Shown in pieces: positions 54,571 to 64,000 of a stretch of 64,000 nt of DNA. The stretch is from Lactifluus volemus. Lineage: Eukaryota > Basidiomycota > Agaricomycetes > Russulales > Russulaceae. Position 1 is the stretch's first letter, and the number at the start of each line of letters is the position of its first letter. The stretch lies in the NCBI GenBank assembly GCA_022376515.1, contig WTXI01000021.1:406513-470512 (forward strand), written 5' to 3'. Below the pieces are notes generated by a model. The model was not told the origin of the DNA. It worked only from the letters and a program-made list of their open reading frames with translations, and did no database searches. The position numbers were made by a program, and so were the translations under genes.

Positions 54571-55084
54571 TGCTCCGTGGTCATGTGGTGATTGTTTGTT
54601 GCAGTATTTGTACCACTGCCCACGGCGTTGTAATCAAGCGTCTAAGTCCACTGACGTTAGCGTCCAATATTACTTTGATCATTCCCCCAAAGCCGGCCTC
54701 AGTGAATTGTACATTAAGATGTACTGTACACATCAAGGTACACATCATATAAAAAACATTTGGCGCCCACGCACGGGGCATACATAAAGAAACTGTAGAA
54801 AGTGTTCGAGTCAGGTAAATCAAAGCCATCCAGAAGAGCGCTAGGCCTTCTGCAACTAAGAACATATGTCAAGGCAACAACTAAAATGAGTCACGACTGA
54901 GACTCACCTTGGTCAGAAGCCCTAATTGTAATGACACTGGCAGCTGACGATTCTGATTCATGAGGTGACGGGGAAGTTAGAATTGGTTAGAACGTTCCTA
55001 AATTAACGCATTCCGGGGATTTCAATGGTTGTAGTAACACTGGGAGATGACCGAGAATAGATGCGGGGGGTTGGAGATGGAGAT
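54571..55084. other. Intergenic
   Basis: A short stretch resembling a doubled word TGTACA.. occurs near 54708-54738 (GTACATTAAGATGTACTGTACACATC). Nothing else is recognised. Confidence 0.4.
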
Positions 55085-57005
55085 TCAAGGGGCAGTGGGT
55101 CCCAGCAGGACAGAGACGTGATGAGATGGGGATCCATCCGAAACGGGTTGGACATGGGTCAATGGGCCAGCGCACAAAGGATACCGCGATGGGTCGTCCC
55201 ACCTGTTGAAGAGGGTTGGGCCATGTAACGTATGGAAAGATTCGGAAGCAAGGAAGAGCATGAAGTGGAGAACGCTTCTATCCGACGAGTCCCCAGTCTT
55301 CGCCCTTTCTACGATTTCATTCCACGTTTCACAGAATCGGTCCTTCAATTCAGGGAGAGTATCTTGTATGTTAAACCCAGAAAGGGATGGTAAGATGTAT
55401 TGTGCGATGGACCACTTGGCGGAGGGTGAGGCGTTCAAGATCTGGGTGGCGATGAGGTTCCAATTGGGCAAGTAACAAGTTATTGCGATTTTGACAGTAG
55501 TTTTCACGAATGACGTCTTCCGATTCACCCAATTGCTTCGCAGCGAGTTCGATCCAATCGTCACCCCTTTCCTCCGCGGATACGGCGACCAGAACGTCCG
55601 CAATAATGGTTTGTGCGAGTGAGCCATCTTCCGTCCCTTGCATTCTGGCTGAGAGATTGCCCAACCTCAATGGTTTGTACGGCCTTTCGGTACTCGGTGT
55701 GATAAAATAAATCCAATAAGCCTAAACTATTGGCCAGATCTGCAACCTTCAGGTACGTTTTGAATTGTTCCATTGTGTTCTGGTCGAAGAGCGAAGTGAG
55801 TGGGAATGTGCGCTTCATGAAAGCCACCGAGACGGAAGAAAACTTCATAGAGTCCAATTTCGCGAGAACACCGTGGGAATCCGAGACGATATTAGAGCCA
55901 TAAAAGCCGTGGATGTCGTTGAAGAACTGACCCAGTTGATCATCTGAGGCAAGGACATGGGCATCAAGCATCCAATTCAGGATGAAGCCGTCAACAGTCG
56001 ACGAATCGTTGGAAACAAACTCTGCTGCCATCTTCTCGATGCCTTTAGAAAACCCGAGGGAATATTTAGCAGCCTGGTCACGAAGGCGCTTCGAGAAGGA
56101 AGCTGGGTATAATAGCCAGCCATATATTCGAAAGGTCCAAGAGGAAAATGGGGAATAGTATGGGCTATCCGCCCACACCATTGGTATGACTGTGATGATC
56201 AGGTACGCCGTGGCAGCGACGGCGATCCATCCAACTACGAAGTAAAAGATGGTGCGATTGATATTGAAGAGGTATATGAGAAGGCCGGTGAAGAACAGGA
56301 AGAGGGAAGTGTGTATCAGGAGGGTCATGACGTCTGACACCGATGAGAAGCCCAGCCTATCGACGCCACGGGAAAAGAATGCACGAATCCGGGCACATCG
56401 TGTGGTGTGTGCCCTAGGCTCTGACTGATCCGGAGGAATCGACGGGCCCATTGCTGTAACATTAGTGCCAGCATAGCAGAAGTAAGAGCGATAGTCAAGC
56501 TCAAGAACCAGAGAGTATTGACAATGATGACGTAATTCTGGGGAGAGAAGGGCGGCGGAGTAACTTCCGTGGGTGGCTGAGATGGGTTGGTGTCGGCGTG
56601 AAGCTGAAGCTTATAGATATTTTCAAGGTAAAATGATGAGGTCTCTTGAGGATTTGACTTGAGGTCGAGGACAGTCACGGCGAGCAATACCGCAACGGAA
56701 GCAGAGAATAGACCGGTCTATGATTGTTGACTTGAGGTGATGGGAATGTTTGTTATAAGCTGAGGACTCACAAAGACAAGAATGCCGTCAGAATCTTTCT
56801 GCCAGCGTTTGGCCATCTCCCTGTGTTCTTCCTCTGCCACATGAGAATAATTGTTGAAGAGAGAAGCTGAACTATCAGCGAGTTCAAGATTAGGCGTGGG
56901 GAACGCTTGATCTTACGTCCAGATTGGCGAGATTAGCAAAGACAACGAAGGCCAAGGGAGAGGTAACATACCTGTGGGCTCTGGGTTATTAGGTGTTACT
57001 GACAT
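55085..57005 (-). pseudogene. DUF6535 membrane protein gene with frameshifts (copy 1)
   Basis: Exon 1 (57005 downward, M-S-V-T-P-N-N-P-E-P), then exons with FNNYSHVAEEEHREMAKRW, a GTGAGTCC...CATAG intron, and TGLFSASVAVLLAVTVLDLK, typical of the DUF6535 family found in Agaricomycetes. Predicted transmembrane segments lie at VIIVNTLWFLSLTIALTSAM, THTSLFLFFTGLLIYLF-like and FYFVVGWIAVAATAYLII-like stretches. The frame breaks near 56395, near 55650 and near 55480, each by about one base. The C-terminal piece runs to 55085. Function of the family is unknown. Confidence 0.8.
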
Positions 57006-57497
57006 TGAAATCCAGTGGTGCAGCCGAATAAAAGACTAGGTATTTCAGTTAGAGGAACACGTTACTACTAAAGGTGGGCCCCTTTCAGACTCTGTTCACC
57101 CCCTTTCCTGATCAGTCACGCTATGGTCACACATCATATTTGAGACTCTGATTGGCTGTTGCGAGCGCTAAGCATGCCATTTTGGAAATATTGTAAACTC
57201 CGACACAGGCAGGCGTGACAAACACGCTGTTTTTTTAATTTATTTCGCCACACACTACGATTTCTACCAAAAAAATGGACAGAATACGGTCACACATGTA
57301 CTAGATACTGTAAGAAATGGACGAGAAAATTGGAGCGAGAAAGGGGTGGGGTGATCAGAGAGGGGCCCCCGTTAGTACACCTAGCCGAAAGCTCACGCCC
57401 TCTTTACCTTCCTCTTCGAACTCACGCGTGCTCCCAGGAGTACGTTCAACACACATCTCTTGTTTTTATCCTAAACCTCAGAGAAAGCCTAGCCAGT
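57006..57497. other. Intergenic with dispersed repeat copy 3
   Basis: 57110-57325 is the third copy of the dispersed repeat. The 5' flank of the DUF6535 gene is at the left. No gene. Confidence 0.55.
57110..57325. repeat. Dispersed repeat family, copy 3
   Basis: AGTCACGCTATGGTCACAC, GTAAACTCCGACACAGGCAGG, CACACACTACGATTTCTACC plus an A-run, and ACTAGATACTGT, in the same order as copies at 7755 and 33715. Confidence 0.65.
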
Positions 57498-58520
57498 AAT
57501 GTCTTCCATCTCCAATCACACGATGTTTGAGTTGGGCCAACAAGTTCCGCGGCACCCCGAGCTAGATGTCCCGAAACCCTCGGAAGAAAATTGGGATATG
57601 AAGAAGATCACCTCCTCTCCGTCTGGTATCAGTTTGCGAATACAGAATCATCATGCAAAATAACAACGGGTGCGTTCTCGCTCTTATGATACTCTCATCT
57701 GCGGATACATATGACGAGATAGGCCGTGCTCGTTCATTACGATGTGCAATATCCCTATCCTCCATAGTACCTCCACCAAGACCGCGAATCCGTCTCGTTT
57801 GAGATACTATCGAAACTTGTCCTAGGCTATATCGAGACGGCCGTATCGAAAAAAAGCAACCAGGATATGTCTAATAAGCTCCGTATGATGTCCTCCACTA
57901 GTGAGTCTGTGTAGAGCCAATTTGATTCGCTTTCTCACCCGTGCTTGTGCTCGCAGTAGAAATGTCGTTCAACCCCATCTTCACCTCCATAGCCTTTGAC
58001 CAGAATGTTGGGGAGGTCTCACTCTTTGCAAGTCTGGGAATTCCCTTGGTGCATGGCCTGCTCGTGGATCCCGCGAATCATGAAGAATATGCCGCTGTCT
58101 CACATGTGGAGAGCTACCAGTCGGTACAGGATCTGATAAACGACGTGGAAGAACTCGCACACCGGTTCAGCGTGGGCGCTGATGCAGATCATGTTGGGAC
58201 TATAAAACAGGCGCACGAAATGTAAGAGAACTTTGGGAACGGTCAGTACCTCCCTGCGCTCCCCGGACATTTGCTGATGCGACGCTCCAGCTGTCGCAAT
58301 CAAGAGGTTTCTGGACCACTCACACTCACAGCTTACGTCCTACGGCCGGAGCCGTCTTCTTTCGTGCTGCCGCCGAATTCCCCTACTTCGAAACTCATGT
58401 CGTCTCCGTCCTTCCAACATATTTTTCCCGCCACGGCGAGAACCACCTACCTGATAACCGCTGCCTGTGAGGCTGTGACCATTCTACTTGCTACCCTCTT
58501 CGGTACCAAGGAGGCATAGC
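57498..58520 (+). pseudogene. MINDY-type (DUF544) deubiquitinase pseudogene
   Basis: Pieces match in order: ENWDMKKITSSPSGISL (~57570), the catalytic-loop-like IMQNNNG.CVLALM (~57650) where family members have QN.NGPC, then after further frame changes MSFNPIFTSIAF...GEVSLFASLGIPLVHGLLVDPANHEEYAAVSH (57962-58100; members have LYHGWLVDP, here W is L), and AIKRFLDHSHSQLTSYG (~58296). The family cleaves K48-linked ubiquitin chains. Frame breaks and the altered catalytic segment indicate a dead gene. Confidence 0.75.
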
Positions 58521-59357
58521 ACTCATCAATTTCCTCGAAGCGACCAAGGTTTTCTTCTACCCAAGAAACGACCCTTTCCGCCCAGGATAATCACCCTCGA
58601 CTCCACTGTCTCATTTAATGCCAAATACGCCTGGTGTTCCAACCCAGTGTAAACACTTTTCCGAGTCATTCCCTCCTGTAATCATGTACAATCCTATTTA
58701 GTAGGGACCACCTCTTGGCTTGAGCCTACTAGTATAACAGAATACGAATCATTAAATGCCATGTTGCTATATCACGTTGACGCTGGGGCGCAGAATGGAC
58801 TGCTTTACTGTAAAGTTGAACATAGGGGCAACCACGGTAAGTGAATAAAGTCCTCTGAGGTAGCCTGAGATGGAACACATTCTTCCACTTGTATGGGAAC
58901 TGAATGCGCACAGACAAACACCTGCCAGTGGATGATACTAGAGGTGGGGGAAGTACTAATTCGTGCGGATTGTCAACAATCGACGAGGGCGCATAGTAAG
59001 TAGAAGCGGCTTGCCTACCGTTTTACTCCATGGTATGTTACTGCACCACTGCTGGCGGATATCACGATTTTGATAGTCTCTTCTGCCCATTCGTGCAGAG
59101 GGTCACCGTATGGCCCGGGGTAGCCTTCGAGTATTTTGGCATCTCCTGCGGCGTTCTTGCGTCTTCTATCGCTTCTCCAGGGTAAAAAGTACAAGTCCCG
59201 TAATGATCATTGTGAATAGGTAGATTATAACAGAGCGTAAATAAACATAGGAGCTGAAATCCCAACAAGCCATATCCTTTACATACAAGAAACGCGGCTC
59301 CGATCCATCAGAAATTCAGGAATAGAGAGGTGAGGTCATGATGGCGGATTCTGGACG
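58521..59357. other. Intergenic
   Basis: No gene or clear repeat is recognised. Confidence 0.4.
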
Positions 59358-61398
59358 TCAAAGACTACTAGGTGGGGATGAATCTGGGGGATGAGAGCTG
59401 GTACGGGTGGGGATTAATGAAGATAAGAGGGTGATAGCAGTCGCTTGGGAGCGATGGTGTGGGTTATTGCACAATGGATATGACGAGACCTTGAACTTGT
59501 CGAATGACGGTGCCGGAGAGTGATCAGTGTCTTGATGCAGCTCGATGTAAAGACTGCGAAGGATGAAGACAAGAAGGTGGGGAATGCTTCCATCCCCGCT
59601 CTTGTGTGCCTTCAGGACGGTGTCGTTCCACAAGGAACAGAAGTCGCACTGCAGTTCAGGAAGGGTATTGTGTATGTCAAATGTCGAAGGTGGTCGTAGG
59701 ATGCACGCTGCCGCATCGCTAGCGATACCCTGATTGATCCCGGAAGAGGTCTTCGAGATCTGGCGGGCCATGTGGATCCAGTTCGCGAGCAACACATTAT
59801 CGTTTCCATGTGCGAGATACCTTTGAATATCATCTTCCGATTTCCCAATTGGTCCGCGGCGAGTTCGGCCCAACTCTTGTCCCTTTCCTCCACCTCGCAA
59901 TGATGTCGGAGACAAAGGTTTGTGCACACAAACCAATTTCCTCGCCAGGTCTACTCGAGCCTCTCAGAATGCGCCCCACTTCAACGGTTCGCAGAAAGCT
60001 GTAACCCGCGGCTTCGGAAAACAGGTCCCGTAAAGCTGCATCTTGAGTTTCATCGGCAATCCTAACGCACATTATGAATCGTAGTACTTTGTCCGAGTTC
60101 GTGACCGAATTGGATGTCAGAGTACGGTTCAAGAATGCCACCAAAGCTGACGAAAACTTCCTGGAGCCCAATGTCGCAAGTCTACGTAGGGGGTCCCGGA
60201 CGGTTTGGGTCGAGTTATAAAAGCTATAAATGCACTCGAAAAACCGATCCAGTTGATCATTTGAGGCGAAAGTATGGGCGTTGAATGTCCATTTCAGGAC
60301 GCGGTCATCGATCTCCGCCGAAGACTTTCGAACAATCTCTTCTGCTACCTTCTCCAATCCTCGTGTGCATCGTTTGAAATACTGGTCGCTCAAGCCAAAT
60401 AAGTGCTTCGACGCTCTAGAGCTGAACCAAGAAAGCCAGCCGAGAATTAAGAACGCTGGTCCTAATATGCCAGCATGAACCCGAAATGCCAGTGAGGAAA
60501 GTGGAGCATAGTATGGGCTGTCGAGCCGCAAAATTGGCATAAATGTGATGAGTGTGTATGTCGCCACGGATACCCCAACTGCCCACGCTACAGCGTAGAA
60601 GACGGTGTGGTTGACATTGAAGAGATATATGAGAAGGCCGGCAAAGAAGAGGAAGAGAGAGAGGTGGATCAGGGCGGGTAATGTTTCAACCACACGGGAA
60701 AAGCCCAACTTCTCAACACCGTGGGCAAAGAACGCACGAATCCGGGCTCCATCGTGTGGGCTGGACAGTTCTCTGTGAGTGATCCGGAGGTATCGGCGGG
60801 CCCATTGCTGTACCAACGTCGCCAACATAGCGCAGGTAAGACTGATAACTAGGCTCAAAAACCAGAGCGAATTCACCCAGATCACGTATGTCGGCGGAGA
60901 GAATGGTGGCGGTACAGCGGGGTGGCAGGAACTGATGGCGGAGATCCATTGGAATCGGTGAGAAACTGAAGCTGATAGATGTTCTGGAGATAGAATGCGG
61001 AGATGTCCTGGGAGTTTGGCTTGAGGTCGAGGACTGTCACTGCGACGAAGAATGCAACGACAACAGAAAATAAACCGGACTATAGTTTTGATCGGTGCTT
61101 GAGTTAAATGGAGGTTAGAGAAGCCGAAGACTCACGAAGATGAGAACACCATCAGCTTTTTTTTGCCAGCGTGCGGCCATCTTATCATCTTCTTCCTCTG
61201 CCATTCTAGATACATGTTGAAGAGAGGAGCTGAGCTATCAGCATATTCAGATTTCCCTCCGCTGTGTAGGGAGTGAACGGGGAGACCTAGTTTATGGGTT
61301 GGTGAGTTGACGAGGGCAAGGTTAGGGGATGGGCAACATACCTGACAGTGCGTGGCTCTCTCCTGCGGGATATTGAGGATATGATCACCGGGTTGCAT
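59358..61398 (-). pseudogene. DUF6535 membrane protein gene with frameshifts (copy 2)
   Basis: Exon 1 from about 61398, an intron GTATGTT...CTCAG, then APLFNMYLE and, in another frame, MAEEEDDKMAARWQKKADGVLIF. A GTGAGTC intron is followed by SGLFSVVVAFFVAVTVLDLK. After a further frame change comes the longest part (60885-59830, 351 codons) with YLRITHRELSSPHDGARIRAFFAHG and several membrane segments (LIHLSLFLFFAGLLIYLF, VGVSVATYTLITFMPIL). Two more frame changes (~59905 and ~59845) precede ANWIHMARQISKTSSG to the end. The pattern of 1-nt breaks parallels copy 1, so sequencing error cannot be excluded. Confidence 0.8.
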
Positions 61399-63479
61399 CA
61401 GAAAAGATATTGTGGGTTCAGAGTCGGAATGGTAAGAGAAGGCTTGTAGATTCGTTGGTTAAGGTGCAAGAGAGGAAGACCCGGTATTTTTTAAAGAGAA
61501 ATTTGCGGCACACGAGGTGACAACAAGGCGCATTTGTGGGTAAGGACATGGATACGCAACCACACACGAGGGTGAAATTGTCAGAAGTGAATTGGAGGCA
61601 GCCTTTCCACACGTCCACAGTCACGCATTTCCCCTCTCGCCCGCCTCAAACCACCTCGCCACAATGCCTTGCTACCCACCTCCCTATTGTGTATATAGCA
61701 TCAACTCGTATGAATTCCTTCAATCTCTAGTATCGAAGAGTCCCAGCTTTCCCTTTCTCCTCAAAAGTCAGACGGTCTAATGCTTTTCCGGCCGGCGTGC
61801 CAATGGCCCCGGTTTTGGCCCGGCTCAATCAAGGGCCTCGGCTGGTCTTGCCAAATGCCAGCACCCAGGCCAAGGCCAGAAGAGCCGGCTTGGAGGCTTG
61901 GCCTGTACTGGACCCCGGCTTTCGTATGGCAAGAGGAGGTAGAAGCAGCAGAAGGGAGGGGGGGTGCTAGGCAACGGTGGCAGTGGCATGGAGGACTCAG
62001 GAGGGAACGCTGAGTCACCTTGAGCTCTACTCAATGCTATGCAGCGCAGCGCAACAACGGGTGCGTAGACATGAGGCAACTAATATCACTTTTATGTCTG
62101 CCAATTGTAACAGGACACCTATATCTATACGGTAAACCGACTTCCCAATCATAGGTTGCTGCACCTTGCCTATTAGCATTCTTCCATCATGGGAAATCAT
62201 GGGAAGTCCTTCCCAGAGGTCACCGCTTCGCGTTCCCAAACAATGATGTCATTAGAATGCTAAATACGGCGAGGTATACTATGAAAACCTTGCAGCACTA
62301 CGCAATCACCATACTGGCGCACGCAACTCCCGTATGCACCCAGTGCTGCCTAGGCCCCTAGATACCAGCCCCTTCCCAACACGACCTCGCGACCGGCGAC
62401 AAAGTTTAATAGACTAAGCGATTCCCCTGTCAAGTATGCTCAAGAGATCGGCAAACAGCTCGCACACATGAGTCAAATGGCATGCAACGCAGCACCCACT
62501 CGACATACATGCATTCAGTCTCGACTGCAGTGGAATCATCGGACTGCCTGGACGCCTCCGAGACTTCGGTAAGATATGGACCGTCGCGACCCACACATCG
62601 TTTTCCTATACCGTTGCTCCCCTATTGACTTTGGACTGATACGCTCGCTACAGTAAAGAGTGATTTCAAGCCCACTTGGATATGGATAATCTCTACGCAA
62701 CCCTGTCTTTTCGGTGGCCCACAACAATCCATCGTTTCAGTATTTTATGTCCTAGAATTTGTGTTTTGAAACTATGTTACCCTTGTGGGCTACCTGAGCT
62801 GGTGTTGCATCGCAGAGCAAGTTGGTGAAAAAAGAGTATACACGATGTGAGAGTATTTCTTTATTTTTGAACAAAATAAGCATCGACATCCGTTTAGCCA
62901 CCTTTATTCCAGCGTACTACAGTGAACCTGTAAGTGCCACGCACGAACTTCAGATACTGCTTTGCTTGTGCGGGTGAATATCGGCTGTCAGATGGTCTTC
63001 TACCTCCCTTTTTGTCCGATGCGACACCCACTATGGCCGAGACCGTTATCCGTTGAGTCGCGAAGGATACGGAATGTGGGTCCCGTATGTTGTGTGCTGA
63101 TTGTCATTTGACTAAGTTATACCTTACAACTTGCAGGATCGACGTCACTCTAAACCAGAAAGAAAATATAAATTCGTCAGAAGCGCAACGACCATCGATG
63201 AGGCCACGGCCGTGTTTCACTATCCCCACGTCCCGAAAACGATTGTGACGGCATTAGAGACTGACTGTGAGTTCCAACTGACTGTGGATGTTCTTGTCTC
63301 GGGTCTTCAACCACTCCAGGAATTGTAATGGTTGTATCCGCGGTAGGATTTGACATCAAAGACTCGGAGGCTACCTGCGAATCAACGGGTAGGAGGATGG
63401 CTGCTGGAAATGAAAGTGAACTGCCTGCTAGCGACTAAGCAAAATGGCAGCGGTGATGGGGAGTCAGACGTCATGGTGT
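61399..63479. other. Intergenic, with a GC-rich repeat near 61.8 kb
   Basis: 61785-61930 is rich in GGCC/CCGG/GGCTTGG words and looks like a dispersed or tandemly rearranged repeat. A small plus-strand frame (63131-63328) carries a phrase (ETDCEFQLTVDVLVSGL) that looks protein-like but is not identified. Nothing else supported. Confidence 0.4.
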
Positions 63480-64000
63480 AACAATACTGCAACGAAAATA
63501 GCGAATAGACCGGTCCACGGGTTTTGACTTGAGTGAAGTGATGGAATGACTTATAAACTTAGGACTCACAAGAATAAGAAGACTGCCGTCAACAACTTTC
63601 TGCTTGCGTTTGGTCATCTTCCCGTGTTCTTTCTCTGCTACAGTATCCGGGAATAGTAGTGGAAGCTTTGAAGGGTGAAGCCGTGTTATCATTGACTTAT
63701 CAGCGACCTCAGGCAGTTTAGCCATGTTCTCGAAGGGCTCATCTCACGTTGGAGGGGCGGGCGCTGCTTCGAGGAGGTAGTGGTTAGGGATGAAGTCGCG
63801 TTGTCTGTGCTTATACAGTGTCGGGTAACTGTACAATGCCCGCTACGCTTCCCACGCCTGTCATCGCTGCCCCCGCTGTCCCTAATCCCTACTCCAACGT
63901 CCACATTGGTGAGATTAAGGCCAAGGGAGAAGTTACCTTGCTTGCAAGGTATTGTGAGGTTTCGGAAGTAAGCGCGCGTCCTTTTTCTCCTTGCACTAAT
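63480..64000 (-). pseudogene. DUF6535 gene fragment, N-terminal only (copy 3)
   Basis: Contains the equivalent of the second and third exons (EKEHGKMTKRKQKVVDGSLLIL, a GTGAGTCC intron, TGLFAIFVAVLL) and loses similarity soon after ~63490. Its upstream intron (CTTCTCCCTTGGCC...CCAATGTGGACG, ~63900-63945) resembles that of copy 1. It continues to or past the window edge. Confidence 0.65.

Overview
The window looks like nuclear DNA of an agaricomycete (mushroom-forming basidiomycete). The signs are short GT-AG introns of about 50 nt, a large F-box/leucine-rich family of a type common in Agaricomycetes, DUF6535 membrane proteins, a Tad1-like LINE and a chromodomain Ty3/gypsy element. No bacterial-type operon, rRNA, CRISPR or organellar feature was seen. 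The species cannot be named from the sequence.

Layout. 1-2.9 kb is gene-poor but holds a MITE-like element (954-1512) with ~50-bp inverted repeats and an internal tRNA-like Pol III unit. 3-44 kb is one large array of F-box genes, all on the minus strand: nine apparently intact or nearly intact genes, one gene split by a LINE, two pseudogenes with a single visible lesion (one premature stop, one 1-nt deletion), and several heavily decayed copies. Gene-plus-spacer units are visibly duplicated or triplicated between about 20.4 and 44 kb. The LINE (8583-16457, minus strand) sits inside one F-box gene, with an 18-bp target-site duplication and a 27-nt poly-A tail. The only non-F-box gene in the array is an intact APH/kinase-fold phosphotransferase gene (39851-40902).

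44260-52728 is a complete-looking Ty3/gypsy chromovirus on the plus strand: two ~936-bp LTRs, gag, pol and a chromodomain, then a long C-terminal extension with zinc knuckles and an overlapping ORF. Its LTRs carry eight exact TGA(C/G)TCA bZIP sites in 99 bp, and its RNA leader has no ATG for more than 1.3 kb. 53.9-64 kb is a pseudogene field: a GH18 chitinase remnant, two frameshifted DUF6535 genes, a third truncated DUF6535 copy at the right edge, and a decayed MINDY-type deubiquitinase between them.

Functionally, the F-box proteins would be substrate receptors of SCF ubiquitin ligases. Every intact one shares a hidden short first exon and a phase-1 intron at the same place. The neighbourhood reads as a birth-and-death gene island shaped by tandem duplication and retrotransposition. 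Several frameshifts fall in or near homopolymers, so some 'pseudogenes' could reflect assembly errors.
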